Below, in pieces: positions 33,780-44,616 of a stretch of 64,000 nt of DNA. The stretch spans positions 7,518,971 to 7,582,970 of the forward strand of contig OZ038402.1 of the NCBI GenBank assembly GCA_964036045.1, read 5' to 3'. The translations under genes and the position numbers were made by a program. This DNA is from Eutreptiella sp. 'Long Island Sound 2002' (lineage: Eukaryota; Euglenozoa; Euglenophyceae; Eutreptiales; Eutreptiaceae). The first letter of the stretch is position 1. Every line of letters starts with the position of its first letter. A model generated the notes under the pieces. That model made no database searches. It was not told the origin of the DNA and saw only the letters and a list, made by a program, of their open reading frames with translations.

Positions 33780-34519
33780 TCGACACACCAACACGGGACC
33801 CCCACCACGCCTACACACCATCCACCGAGCACAACAGTGGCACGGCACACACGGGCACCCCAGGAACCACACAGACGCCCACCAGCATGCGCGCGCCGCC
33901 AGCCCCCAACCCCCACGCCACCATCCGTCCACAGGTACCACCAACCGCCAGCCACCGCATGCCTCTTCTGTGTACGCCAGCGGCTACCACAGACGGCCCT
34001 GCCCTGCAACCCAGACCACTGGGTCTGCCTGGGAGCCGCGCACCGCCTCACCCACTGCCCCCACTGCGAGGACCAAACCCCCACCACTGCGAGCGGCCCG
34101 CGGCCCCAGCCGCACCCCCTCCCGCCAGCCACCCCAGGTTCTTCGGGCCACTCACCGACACCCTCCGGGACCACCTCGGAGGGTACTACGTGGCGGACGC
34201 GGCGGACCACGCATGGACCATAGCCGTCGCCACGGGCAGCGCACTCCTGCCCCCCCACAGCCCACACTAACGCCACAGCGGGGGCGGCTTAAACGTGGCG
34301 GCCCGCCGCGTCTTCCTCGCCCCATACCTCCACCACGTTGACCTACACCTCCCAGACCCACCGCTCCCGGCCCCCCAAGCAGCAGCCCTGACGCCAGAAG
34401 CGTGGGCGGACACGGCACCAGAGGAGATAGCAGCGTACCTCCAAATCACTTGCCGCCGGTTCAACACCGCCCTCGGCCGACGGAAAGGAACACCCTACCC
34501 ACTCAGCGCACTCCTCTAG
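33780..34519 (+). pseudogene. LINE-B ORF3, copy B
   Basis: Keeps CNPDHWVC and THCPHC-type residues; a TAA at 34268-34270 splits the frame, and the C-terminal part (34295-34519) ends PYPLSALL. Same family as copy A and as 53000-53790. Confidence 0.7.
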
Positions 34520-34558
34520 CCGGCACACAAACCCCACCCCACGCAGCTGAGGCCCCCG

Positions 34559-34774
34559 GAGGGCTGGGCATCCTTTCGGAACGCCCACTTGGCCGCCCCC
34601 GACGAGGCCACCGCCACGCGAATGGGCCACACCGACCAGCGCGCCGGCGTCAGAGGCCTTGAGGCGCGCCTCCGAGAGGCGCACCGCTGGCAGGCCCACT
34701 CCCTGTCGCCCCCGGGGGGACAGGGTGGTTCACCCGCCCCCGACACCCACCAGGCCAAGAAGACCAAGACACCC
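34559..34774 (+). pseudogene. LINE-B ORF4 N-terminus, before the minisatellite
   Basis: Encodes HLAAPDEATATRMG, ARLREAHRWQAHS and GGSPAPDTHQAKKTK, matching the start of ORF4 in the minus copy (SLQEAHRWRARS at 52880). The minisatellites at 34775-37015 then replace about 60 residues of the protein. Confidence 0.65.
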
Positions 34775-36355
34775 CCTGGGCTGGACTCCCCATCCCCCCA
34801 GGCCGGTGTGCCCGATTCTACGCCCCCGCAGGCCCTGCAGGACACTCCGACCATCCCCTGGACTGGACTCCCCATCCCCCCAGTCCGGTGTGCCCGGTTC
34901 TACGTCCCCACAGGCGCTGCAGGACACCCCGACCACCCCCTGGGCAGGACTCCCCGTCCCCCCAGGCCGGTGGGCCCGGTTGTACATCCCTGCAGGCCCT
35001 GCAGGAAACTCCAATCATCCCCTGGGCTGGACTCCCCATCCCCCCAGGCTGGTGTGCCCGGTTCTACGTCCCCACAGGCCCTGCAGGACGCTCCGACCAC
35101 CCCCTGGGCAGGACTCCCCATCCCCCCAGGCCGGTGGGCCCGGTTGTCCGTCCACGCAGGCCCTGCAGGAAACTCCAACCATCCCCTGGGCTGGACTCGC
35201 CATCCCCCCAGGCCGGTGTGCCCGGTTCTACGTCCCCACAGGCCCTGCAGGACACTCCGACCACCCCCTGGGCAGGACTCCCCATCCCCCCGGGGCGGTG
35301 TGCCCGAATCTACCTCCCCACAGGCCCAGCAGGGCACTCCGACCAACCCCTGGGCAGGACTCCCCATCCCCCCGGGCCGGTGTGCCCGGTTCTACCTCCC
35401 CACAGGCCCTGCGGGACACTCCGACCACCCCCTGGGCAGGACTCCCCATCCCCCCAGGCCGGAGGGCCCGGTTGTCCATCCCCGCAGCCCCTGCAGGAAA
35501 CTCCGACCACCCCCTGGGCTGGACTCCCCATCCCCCCAGGCCGGTGTGCCCGGTTCTACCTCCCCACAGGCCCTGCAGGACGCTCCGACCACCCCCTGGG
35601 CAGGACTCCCCATCCACCCAGGCCGGAGGGCCCAGTTGTCCATCCCCGCAGCCCCGGCAGGAAACTCCGACCACCCCCTGGGCTGGAATCCCCATCCCCC
35701 CAGGCCGGTGTGCCCGGTTCTACCTCCCCACAGGCCCTGCAAGATGCTCCGACCACCCCCTGGGCTGGACTCCCCGGCCCCCCAGGCCGGTGTGCCCGGT
35801 TCTACGTCCCCACAGGCCCTGCAGGACGCTCCGACCACCCCCTGGGCAGGACTCCCCATCCCCCCAGGCCGGTGGGCCCGGTTGTCCATCCCCGCAGGCC
35901 CTGCGGGAAACTCCGACCACCCGCTGGGCTGGACTCCCCGTCCCCCCAGGCCGGTGTGCCCCGTTCTACGCCCCCACAGGCCCTGCAGGACGCTCCGACC
36001 ACCCCCTGGGCAGGACTCCCCGTCCCCCCAGGCCGGTGGGCCCGATTGTCCATCCCCGCAGGCCCTGCAGGAAACTCCGACCACCCCCTGGGCGGGACTC
36101 CCCATCCCCCCAGGCCGGTGTGCCCGGTTCTACGTCCCCACAGCCCCCGCAGGACACTCCGACCACCCCTTGGGCAGGACTCCCCATCCCCCCAGGCCGG
36201 TGGGCCCAGTTGTCCTTCCCCGCAGGCCCTGCAGGAAACTCCGACCACCCCTCTGGGCTGGACTCCCCATCCCCCCAGGCCGTTGTGCCCGGTTCTACGT
36301 CCCCACGAGCCCTGCAGGACACTCCGACCACCCCCTGGGCTGGACTCCCCACTGC
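34775..36355. repeat. 82-bp minisatellite, about 19 copies
   Basis: Unit of 82 bp built on CTGGACTCCCCATCCCCCCAG and GCCCTGCAGGA. Two variants alternate (TGTGCCCGGTTCTACGTCCC and TGGGCCCGGTTGTCCATCCC), giving a 164-bp higher-order unit. Absent from the minus LINE-B copy, so it arose in this copy by local amplification. Confidence 0.93.
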
Positions 36356-37015
36356 CCCCAGCCAGTGGGGCAGAGCATTGCAGGAGTTCCACTGCCCACT
36401 GCCCCCAGGCAGTGAGTCAGTGCATTGCAGGAGTGGCACTGCCCACTGCCCCCAGCCAGTGAGGCAGTGCATTGCAGGAGTGGCCCTGCCCACTGCCCCC
36501 AGGCAGCGAGGCAGTGCATTGCAGGAGTTGCACTGCCCACTGCCCCCAGCCAGTGAGGCAGTGCAATGCAGGAGCTGCAGTGCCCACTGTTCCCAGGCAG
36601 TGCGGCAGTGGATTGCAGGAGTGGCACTGCCCACCGCTCCCAGGCAGTGCGGCAGTGGATTGCAGGAGTGGCACTGCCCACTGCCCCCACGCAGCGAGGC
36701 AGTGGATTGCAGGAGTGGCACTGCCCACTGCCCCCAGCTAGTGGGGCAGAGCATTGCAGGAGCTGCACTGCCCACTGCCCCCAGGCAGTGAGGCAGTGCA
36801 TTGCAGGAGTTGCACCGCCCACTGCCCCCAGGCAGTGAGGCGGTGTATTGCGGGAGTTCCACTGCCCACTGCCCCCAGCCAGTGAGGCAGTGCATTACAG
36901 GAGCTGCACTGCCCACTGCCCCCAGCCAGTGAGGCAGTGCAATGCAGGAGCTGCACTGCCCACTGTTCCCAGGCAGTGCGGCAGTGGATTGCAGGAGTGG
37001 CACTGCCCACTGCCA
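36356..37015. repeat. 47-bp minisatellite, about 14 copies
   Basis: Units start ATTGCAGGAG at 36377, 36424, 36471, 36518 and so on, each with CACTGCCCACTGCCCCCAG. Directly adjacent to the 82-bp array; also missing from the minus copy. Confidence 0.93.
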
Positions 37016-39045
37016 GTCAGCCACCACCGGCCGCACAGGTCCACACCATGCCAGGACCACCGTACGCGCAGAGCCAGGGGACATGGCACCACCAACACAA
37101 CCAGCACGCCCCCGTCCCTCCCAACGCCTACCCCCTGATGCCCCAATACTGCAGCGACCCCAACCAGCTACATCACCACCACGCCCCAGCACAACCGGGC
37201 CCCACGAACCACCCACCCAACATGGCACACATCACCGCACCACACCATCACGTATACCACCACCACCAGCCCCTGACACCACACCCAACAACATTGGGGT
37301 ACCACTTGCAACCAGCACACCCTCAACACCACCACCACGCGATCCAGCACCACCGGCCGCCCCCACTACAAGGGCCCACGACACACGGGCCGGAGTACAC
37401 CCCCATGGACCCGCGGGGAGCCGCGCACGCACACCAGCAACACCAGTGCCTAGTAGGAGCGCCCCACCACAACCAGCAGCCCCCCCAACCCACACCCCAT
37501 ACCAGCGAGCACCATCCACCGGCAGCCACCCATTACATACGGATCAGAGCCCCACCCGGACGCCCATGCGGCCACCTCCCACCCACACCTCAGCACCGCA
37601 GCCAGCCAGGGACCGCAAGGACCGCACAGCGCACACACGCAACACCCACACGACCCACAGGGATGCCCAGACCCCCAGCCAGCACAACACCCACCCCCGC
37701 CCCCCCCACCACCAACAGTGCCACCCCCACACCACCCCCCCCCCGCCCCCCCCCCGAGGCCAGGCCCACAGACGCAACACACGGCGGCCCCCAGCAGCCG
37801 ATTGATGTTGATGCCCCCGCCGACACACACCGCGAGTCCCCCCACCCCGCGGCCGCCACAAGAAGCCCCATCACCGGACCCCACACGCGACAACGACGAC
37901 CGCCCCCCCCAGCCCACACCACCCCCCCCTTCACACCCCGCACCACCAGCCGAACCCTACGCCCTACACAACCCCGCAGCGGTACGGCACCACCTTCGGG
38001 GACTCTGGGACCAGGAGGTGCTGCGCCTCCACACCTCCGGCACCACCCAGCGCATCCGGGCGACCACCCTGGTCCAGGCGGCCACCCTGGGGGAAGGCGT
38101 CCGAGACTTCCTCTTCGACGCCTTCCTCCACGTTTCCCGACACAACCGCCCCCCACTCGCCACCTCAGACGGCGAGAGCCCGCCCCTCACGGGGGACCGA
38201 ATCTGGGTGCCCCCCATCGACTGGGGGCGACACCTAGTCGGACACCCCGTGCCGGAGCGGGGGGACACCCAGGGCCGCACCCGCTACCGCGAGCCCAACA
38301 TGGCCCACCCCCCACCCAGCGCCACCCCCAGCAACACCAAAGAGCAGGAGCGGGAAACATGGGTAGCCCGGATGACCAGCCTGAGCAACTTCAGGCACCA
38401 CGTTCCGGGGGACATCCCCATCCCCGACGACCAGCAGCCAGCCCCCTCCACGTACATGACCCTCATGTACAATCTGCACTACACCCTCTCCAGCGACCAC
38501 TACCACGCACCAACTGGCCACTGGGTGGTGCACGGCACCGACTCCCTCCTCCCCGCCGACTACGCCCCTCCCCCCCCACAACCCAGGCCTCGACACGTAC
38601 CCCAGGGGGGACGAGCCGGAAGACCCCCACATCTGGGGGACGTGGGAGCGCGAGTCCCTGGACACGCTGCTCTCCATCCGCATCGGCAACCAGGGCCTTG
38701 GTAGGGCGATGTGTTGCCTTGCCAATCGGACTCATTGGACCTGGGGGATCCCCACAGACCGGTGGCTGTGGAGGGTCACGCTGCGCCCCCAGCAAAGGGA
38801 GGCCCCCCCGAAACCGCAGGGGACCCACCCCCCGGCGCCCCACCATCCTACAGCTCTGCCCATACATAGTGGCAGCCCGCCTCATGGCGCTGCTGTGGCC
38901 GGGGCCCCACACCCCGATTAGAAACTACCCCCACCTCACGGAGGAGGACATGCCCGGCCTCCAGCGATGCTTCTTCTGCACCCTCGACTACCCCCAGCAA
39001 ACGCACCAGCACGTCCTGGAGCAGATATGGCCACCCCCAGGGTAA
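37016..39045 (+). pseudogene. LINE-B ORF4, plus copy
   Basis: The His/Pro/Gln-rich N-terminal half (HTMPGPPYAQSQGTW, many HHH and PPP) is followed by a folded-looking C-terminal domain: DFLFDAFLHVSRH, RIWVPPIDWGRHLVG, YMTLMYNLHYTLS, DHW/HWVVHGTDSLLPADY and, at the end, HLTEEDMPGLQRCFF to IWPPPG with TAA at 39045. Several frame changes separate these parts here, whereas the minus copy keeps them in one frame. No known domain recognised. Confidence 0.65.
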
Positions 39046-39130
39046 CCCACGTGCCCGCACAGCCGAGACAACGCCACCACACCAGCACCAGCACGCACAG
39101 GTCACCGGGGAAAGCGCGCGCACACGCCTG

Positions 39131-40503
39131 GTGCCCAAACCCACACTCTTGTACTCGCTACTCGCAGGACCCAGCATCCTACGCCCGCCCCTGAAGGCCA
39201 GGGCCCTCCGCCGTCTCCCACAGTCGTCTCCTCCGCCTCGGACTCCACAACCTCCACCACCACAACCACCTCATCCACCACCACCACCAGGTCCTCATCC
39301 AGCACTGCACCCCCCAAGGCGCGGAGGAAACCTCCCAAACGGGCCTTCCAAACCTGTCCCCACCGCGAGCAACCCCGCCGCCGCCAAGGCCCACGCCCCG
39401 ACGAGGCCCGCACCCGCAACCCAGCCGCAACCCAAGACCGCCGCCAAACAGCCAACTACACCCGTCGGCGCGCCGCGACCGCAACCGGCAGCCAAGCCCA
39501 AACCCAAGCCCGAGCCCGGCGCCACGAAGGCAGCGCGAGCCCGAGCCCCCGAGGACGTCCTCTATGACATTCGGCCCCAGCCGTCCCAGGCCCGGAGGCA
39601 GCAGCACCCAGCACGGCGCCCCCCCACCGTCACTGGCGCCGCCGCCACCACCTTCATGGCAGAGAGCGCCACGGCCAAAGCACGACGCACCTCGTCCCGC
39701 CACCTCTCAAAGCCCGCACCCCAGGCCCACGGACCACCCCCGACCGGACCAAATTGACGCCACGGTCCACCAGCAGCGTCCCAGCCCCCCTACCAACCCT
39801 CAATGTCAGCGCACATACAGCACATGCCCCGCTACCACCGCCATCGCAAGTCCCAACCCAACCCCGAGGCGGAGACCGTGCGCCCGTACCCGCGAGTCCG
39901 CATGCGCCCGCGCCCCCACTCCCCGCGCACCCTCACGGAACAGGACTACGAGGAATCCTCCAGGCCCGCCACCGCCACCAGTCCCCACAACCCCATCACA
40001 CCCACCCACGCCCACTCCTCTGCCCAAGACCGCGGCCCCGGCCAGGGACAGTGGTGGCGGCGCTGGACCCACACGCAGCTCTGGGAGCTGCGAAAGTGGG
40101 TCCGGGCAGAGCCCTCCCGCAAGGGCCTGGTCCACCGGCCCCGCAAGGGGTCGGTGGAGAACAGCCGCCTCCAGCCGGCGGGGGGGTGGATGCCGCAGGC
40201 CGAATGGGGAGCCATGCTGGCCGATGCACTCCACCCCCTGGGAGTCCACCCCCGCAACCACCCCGCGCCCCAGGACCAACCGTATGTCCTCAGGCGCCTG
40301 CGGGAGAAATAATCCAGGAGACGCAGCGAGACGGCATCCGCCTGTGGGACATCACCCAAATCCCAACCCCGCACACACGCACCCCCTCGCCTCCCCACAG
40401 GCGCCGGCGCACCGACACCGGCGGCACCCACAGCACCCCAGGAGCCCAGCGCGCCACACAGCAGGACGCCCCTGACCCCAAAGCCAGCGGCGCCGCCAGC
40501 TAA
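39131..40503 (+). pseudogene. LINE-B ORF5, plus copy
   Basis: Starts MPKPTLLYSLLAGPSILRPP. The N-terminal part is Pro/Ala/Lys-rich (KPKPKPEPG) and contains EDVLYDIRPQPSQARRQQ. After a frame change near 39757 the C-terminal domain reads QWWRRWTHTQLWELRKWVRAEP, GLVHRPRKGSVEN and LRRLREK, very basic and Trp-rich, suggestive of nucleic-acid binding. The end has a basic cluster near RRRTDTGG, a possible nuclear signal. No family recognised. The minus copy is at 48939-50233. Confidence 0.6.
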
Positions 40504-41995
40504 CCCCGTGGCCCAGCCAACGCACACGCCGACGGGCACCGCTACGCCCAAAGCGACCCAGCCCAAGCCCGCAACCGTCACAACCACCTAACCCAGCCGA
40601 AGCCCCAACACGAATTCAACCCGAGCCACACCCCAAAACCGCTCATCCTTGACTCCTAACCAGGCCCGCCGAGGGAGCACCGTAGCCACAGCCCGCACCC
40701 ACAGCCCACACGGCCACCTAACCAGCCAGCACCTAAAGAAAAGAGGCACCTAACCAAACCCACCCTGACCCATACCCGTGTACATCAGGACGCGCGAGCC
40801 GCACCCCTAGGGCGCGGTTGCCACCAAACCACCGATGACACACGCCAGAGAACACGACACTATTACACCACTGCACCAGATGCCCTTGCCTGTGCCTGCA
40901 GTGTACGCGGGCCCCCTTCATTGTAAATTTTATAAACAAATTTTATTTATTTTTTCAAAAAAAAAAAAAAGAGAGAAGGCACTGAAAAAGAAAATAAGGG
41001 GTGAGGAACCGAGACACAACCACCAACGGCACACGCACACCGCACACAAGGCGCCACCTGGGCCAGGACACGGCACACGCACAAGCACCGAGGACACCAA
41101 AGGGACGGGACACCACAGCCAGGAACAGGGGTGAACAGGAGCCATATGGCCCAGGACACCGCACACACAAAGCAGCACACCAAGCGGACACACCAGTGAA
41201 CAGGAGCCAAGTGGCCCAGGACACCCCACACACAACACAACACACCGAGCGGGCGCACCGGTGAACAGGAGCCAAGTGGCCCAGGACACCGCACAGGCAA
41301 CGCGACAAATCACGCGGGCGCACCGATGAACAGGAGCCAAATGGCCCTGGACACCGCAGACGCAACGCAACGCACCGAGCGGGCACACCGGTAAACAGGA
41401 GTGAAGTGGCCCAGGACACCTCACACACGTAGGGCGGCCGAGAGACAGGAAAGATCCAACACTCCATGGGTCGGACACGCTGGGGCGACCAAGCCGACCC
41501 ACCGGGCCAGTGGCAGGAGCAGTACTCCAAGGCCACTGGTCCGAGCCCGGCCAGGCTGCATCGGGGACCATGGCAAACGTCACCCGGAGCCATGGAAGCA
41601 ACCGGTGACAGGCGAGCCGGTACACAGTCGAGGAGGGGGTCACCTGCCAAGCGGAGCAGCCCCGCAACTCAAGCCACAAGGGTGAGGCGGTCGTACCGTA
41701 GACAAGCGGGAGCAATACCCCTTGTGGCGAGAGATACTCCACACGGCTGGGCAGCCCCCAGAGCTGCCGCCCAAAGGAGAGGGCATGTGGCCCTACCCAT
41801 GGACACATGTGGGGACACCCTCCCACCTGGGACACCTGGACCGGGTGGCCGGGACACTGCCTTCCCAAGCACCTGCGGGAGAGGCTTAAGAGGCACCTGA
41901 CCTAGGGCAGTCGGAGGGACAGGGCGTCCCCTTGGTAGACCTTCTTCCTGCACTGTCAAAGGGGGCATCCCGAGCTCCCGAAGATACCTACCTAC
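40504..41995 (+). other. LINE-B 3' UTR, plus copy
   Basis: No coding frame. It contains an A/T-rich block (ATTTTATTTATTTTTTC then A14 at about 40936-40972), five 65-bp repeats, a 550-bp block shared with 46816-47380 in opposite orientation, and the terminal (TACC)n. The A/T block may act in 3'-end formation. Confidence 0.75.
41131..41455. repeat. 65-bp tandem repeats in LINE-B 3' UTR
   Basis: GTGAACAGGAGCCA-type units start at 41131, 41196, 41261, 41326 and 41391, exactly 65 bp apart. Three inverted equivalents lie at 47404, 47469 and 47535 in the minus copy. Confidence 0.93.
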
Positions 41996-42582
41996 CTACC
42001 TGTTCACATACTTGTCAGCGATCGGATTGGAAGTCCCACAAACGGACTGTGTGCACCAAATTCATTGGTCGCCAGCCACAGGACTGGGGCACTGCACGTG
42101 AATTGGAGATTTTGGCACAGAGGAGGGATTTTGGCGGTTGGCAACCCGAGGCCGTACTGCTCAGCACTGGTGTATTGAGTGACCATCAAGCAAGGGAACG
42201 GTGGCTCATACAGCACATTGATCGTGCGGGCAATCTGTTATTGACAGACATGATGGCCATTGCCCATGAGAAAGGATTATTATATGCTTTTATTGCAAGC
42301 AGAAACAAATTCACTTTTGACAGGACCATACCCCCGACAATATGGTATAAGCCCGATCAGAGGGGGGGTAATGCATATCAGAACAACACAACACACAGAA
42401 TTACACCACAATGTATTATTCACACAAGCACCAACAGGATTCAGTCATTTTGTGAATTGCAACTGACGCATCGTCGTTGGAGGTACCGCAGGGGAAAGCA
42501 AGGGAATGCGCCAAGTAGACCTCAGACAGATGCTCAACAGGTGCAATGTGATGTGTACACTGTACAACAACCCCACAGATAA
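41996..42582 (+). pseudogene. C-terminal part of a MYND-finger protein, cut by LINE-B
   Basis: The first residues after the LINE-B end read CSHTCQRSDWKSHKRTVC, the second half of a MYND zinc finger (CS-x2-CQ-x2-DWK-x-HK-x2-C). About 180 residues follow (ELEILAQRRDFGGW, ARERWLIQHIDRAGN, TIPPTIWYKPDQ) that I do not recognise, ending with TAA at 42582. The N-terminal half of the finger is not found on the other side of LINE-B. MYND proteins occur in eukaryotes and in some large DNA viruses; the neighbours favour a viral origin, by inference. The LINE insertion destroyed the gene. Confidence 0.65.
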
Positions 42583-42728
42583 CTCACCCCCTCACTGAAC
42601 ACACGGACCACATTGATTGGTGGTATCAATGTGCAGCTGGCAGATAGGAGGAGTCCCTCCGCCTGCTTCCTCCTGTCACGCTTCGCCATGGGCATTGGCA
42701 GAAATAATAAACAGCAATAACAACATAT
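42583..42728. other. Short intergenic gap
   Basis: About 145 bp between two viral-type genes; AT-rich towards the downstream start (AATAATAAACAGCAATAACA), possibly a promoter or poly-A region. Confidence 0.4.
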
Positions 42729-44240
42729 ATGGACTGAAGAGTAGTGTTGTTGGTGATCGTGATCTCGATTGTGGTGGGGGTCGTGCTGTATCAATTGCAA
42801 AAGGAAAGGGAAAAGAAGATAAAGGAAGAAAGGAAAAGGAAGGAAAAGGAGGAACAGGCAATTGTGCCCGTGTCCAAGGAACAGTGTCTGTTGACCGCAC
42901 GCACGCTGATGAACCCCCCAGGCCTTGAGAATGACGCGTAGTTGCACAGTGTGGATCAGAAGGACTGGCCGAAGGGCTGTGTCGTTGACACCAATATCGG
43001 CAAGGTGTTTTGGAATCGAACAAGGGGGACCGGCTGTCACGGTTACGGAGCGCAATCAGTGCCGTGTGCCGCGCGGTTTGCAGAGGCTGAAATTTGAATG
43101 ACTGAAGCTGGAACCGAATGTGTCATACCAGTGCCAAGGTTGAAGACACACAGTTTCGCAAAGGCACGCTGCTACGAGACCGGTAGATTAATTGCAAACA
43201 ACGAGCATCAAGAGCGTCTGATTGAGATAGACAACCACAATATGACCTCCCGGTGTGTCATCAACCAGTTCACCGGGCAGGTGATGTGGAACCAATCCAC
43301 CAAAACCCCGTAGCATGGCGCGTGCCCCCGGGTGTGCCCAGCCAACGGCAAGAAGAATCAGGCATACTTCGGTGTTGCACAGTGCAGTGGTGATACACCC
43401 AACGCCATCCGCACCGACAACGTCCCCAGGGAGGGGTGTCTACAGACCCCGATGTTGCACGTTCCTCCGAACGTTATTCCTGAAAAAGCCCATCTGGAGG
43501 TAGCGTCTTGGCCGAATGTATTCAAAGGTTGTACATTGCAGACGGGTGGAGGCTGGGTGGCACACTGGAACGATCACGCCAGCGGCGGGAATACACCCAC
43601 ACACCAGCCTGTGTGCAGGGATCGCCGCACAAACGAATCGACTGAGCGGCGTGAAGCGGAGAGGATTCTGGGAGAGAGGGGCAAACACTGGTACCATCAC
43701 TTCAACCCAAAGAGCTGCGCGGCCATGGCGGCGGTCGCAGTTCCGGGTCCGCTCCGAAGTTCAGACGAACCCATGGTCGTCCTTACCGACTCCACAATTC
43801 CTGGTGGTTGCATTATCGACACCGGGACCAATAGGACGTGGTACAATGATCATCCCGGTAAGCTCCGTGGTGACTTTGTCAAGGTTTGCCACCCAGCAAC
43901 GGACAACAAGGAACCGAAACTCGTTGTGCAACAAGAAAACCGGCGCAACCTCATTGCAAAGCGCTTTCGTTGGCCGATAGATGCCAATTCATGCAAAGGG
44001 GTTGTGCAGAGCCTATTGCCCAATAATCAGCACCAAGGGCTGCCACTGATTGGAGTCACGGACCACACCATTCCAGGAGGATGTATCGTGCATGTGAATT
44101 GTGGCAACCGGCCGTGGTTCAACGAGGCCAGCAATGTGCCACGGGCCGATTTCCGAAGTGTATGCGACAAGTAGGACGGCAGTGGATGGTTCCTGTCACA
44201 ACCTGGCAAGCCATGTCATCTTACTACCGGAGAAAAATAA
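42729..44240 (+). pseudogene. Membrane-anchored protein with repeated Gly-Cys / Trp-Asn motifs (large-virus type)
   Basis: One frame from ATG 42729 to TAA 44238-44240 (503 codons) with no frameshift but five in-frame stops (TGA 42735, TAG 42939, TGA 43095, TAG 43311, TAG 44172). The N-terminus has a membrane helix (LLVIVISIVVGVVLY) and then a Lys/Glu-rich stalk. At least five copies of a short motif follow: KGCVVDTNIGKVFWN, RCVINQFTGQVMWN, GCTLQTGGGWVAHWN, GGCIIDTGTNRTWYN and GGCIVHVNCGNRPWFN. Such G-C-[hydrophobic]...[aromatic]-N repeats are familiar from uncharacterised proteins of large DNA viruses of protists and algae. The final AATAAA overlaps the stop codon, as in compact viral genes. 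Function unknown; probably virion surface. Confidence 0.65.
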
Positions 44241-44440
44241 AGGAAGGAACAATGTATGGTGCATGTGGATAGTGACCCGTGGTTCGACGAGGCCAGCGGT
44301 GTGCAACGGGCCGATTTCCAAAGTGTACGCCAGAAGCCGGACGGCAGTGGATGGTTCCTGTCACAACCTGGCAAGCCATGTCATCCTACTACCGGGATCA
44401 AAACGGACACACTTGACCTGCAATGAAACGCATCACAGAA
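44114..44440. repeat. 165-bp tandem duplication of the gene end
   Basis: GTGGTTC(A/G)ACGAGGCCAGC at 44114 and 44279. The second copy repeats the last 40 codons; where the first copy has TAG (44172) the second has CCG (Pro), showing that the TAG lies inside former coding sequence. Confidence 0.85.
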
Positions 44441-44616
44441 AGTTAAGCCCACGGGCAAACCGCCCTTGTGTCTTTGTCCGGAGTTGCATGCCATTCTGAG
44501 GCATCTTTCACGCCTCACGTCCCCACATACACCCCCCCCCCCCGCGGCAAGCTACAAAAAAAATACATTCAACAAACAATAAAAATGTACAGAGACAGGT
44601 TTCCACAGTGGAGTGA
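44441..44616. other. Intergenic, C12 run and AATAAA
   Basis: A C-run at about 44532-44543 and AATAAA at 44578-44583, a possible polyadenylation signal for the genes to the left. No gene. Confidence 0.45.

Larger units (their letters stand above)
31696..34745. repeat. 1.5-kb tandem duplication within LINE-B
   Basis: 31696-33198 and 33199-about 34745 are tandem copies covering the ORF2 C-terminus, ORF3 and the beginning of ORF4. The period is about 1503 bp at the left and 1548 bp at the right because of small indels. The junction fuses the start of ORF4 (after CACCCGCCC) to mid ORF2. The copies differ by several percent, so the duplication is not new. The minus LINE-B copy has only one such segment. 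Confidence 0.9.
24700..41995 (+). mobile_element. LINE-B, plus copy (very long non-LTR retrotransposon)
   Basis: Order: broken ORF1 (to 26744), endonuclease, RT, a 234-bp internal duplication, RNase H with zinc motif, then ORF3, ORF4 and ORF5 and a 1.5-kb 3' UTR ending GAAGATACCTACCTACCTACC. The 3' end is sharp because the next bases are the middle of a MYND finger gene; the 5' end is an estimate. About 17.3 kb, of which about 3.7 kb comes from a tandem duplication and two minisatellites. Comparison with the minus copy (46804-55013) proves that RNase H, ORF3, ORF4, ORF5 and the 3' UTR belong to one element. The copy is dead by many frameshifts and stops. Confidence 0.85.

Noticed and set aside
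34589-37228. Long open frames of 400-700 codons in several frames on both strands
   Set aside because: They are products of the 82-bp and 47-bp minisatellites, which lack stops in every phase; no domain, and absent from the other LINE-B copy.
42729-44240. A firm call that the viral genes use a variant genetic code
   Set aside because: The number of codons is small, decay of a G/C-rich gene favours TAG/TGA over TAA, and other elements in this window also contain in-frame TGA. Kept as a hypothesis only.
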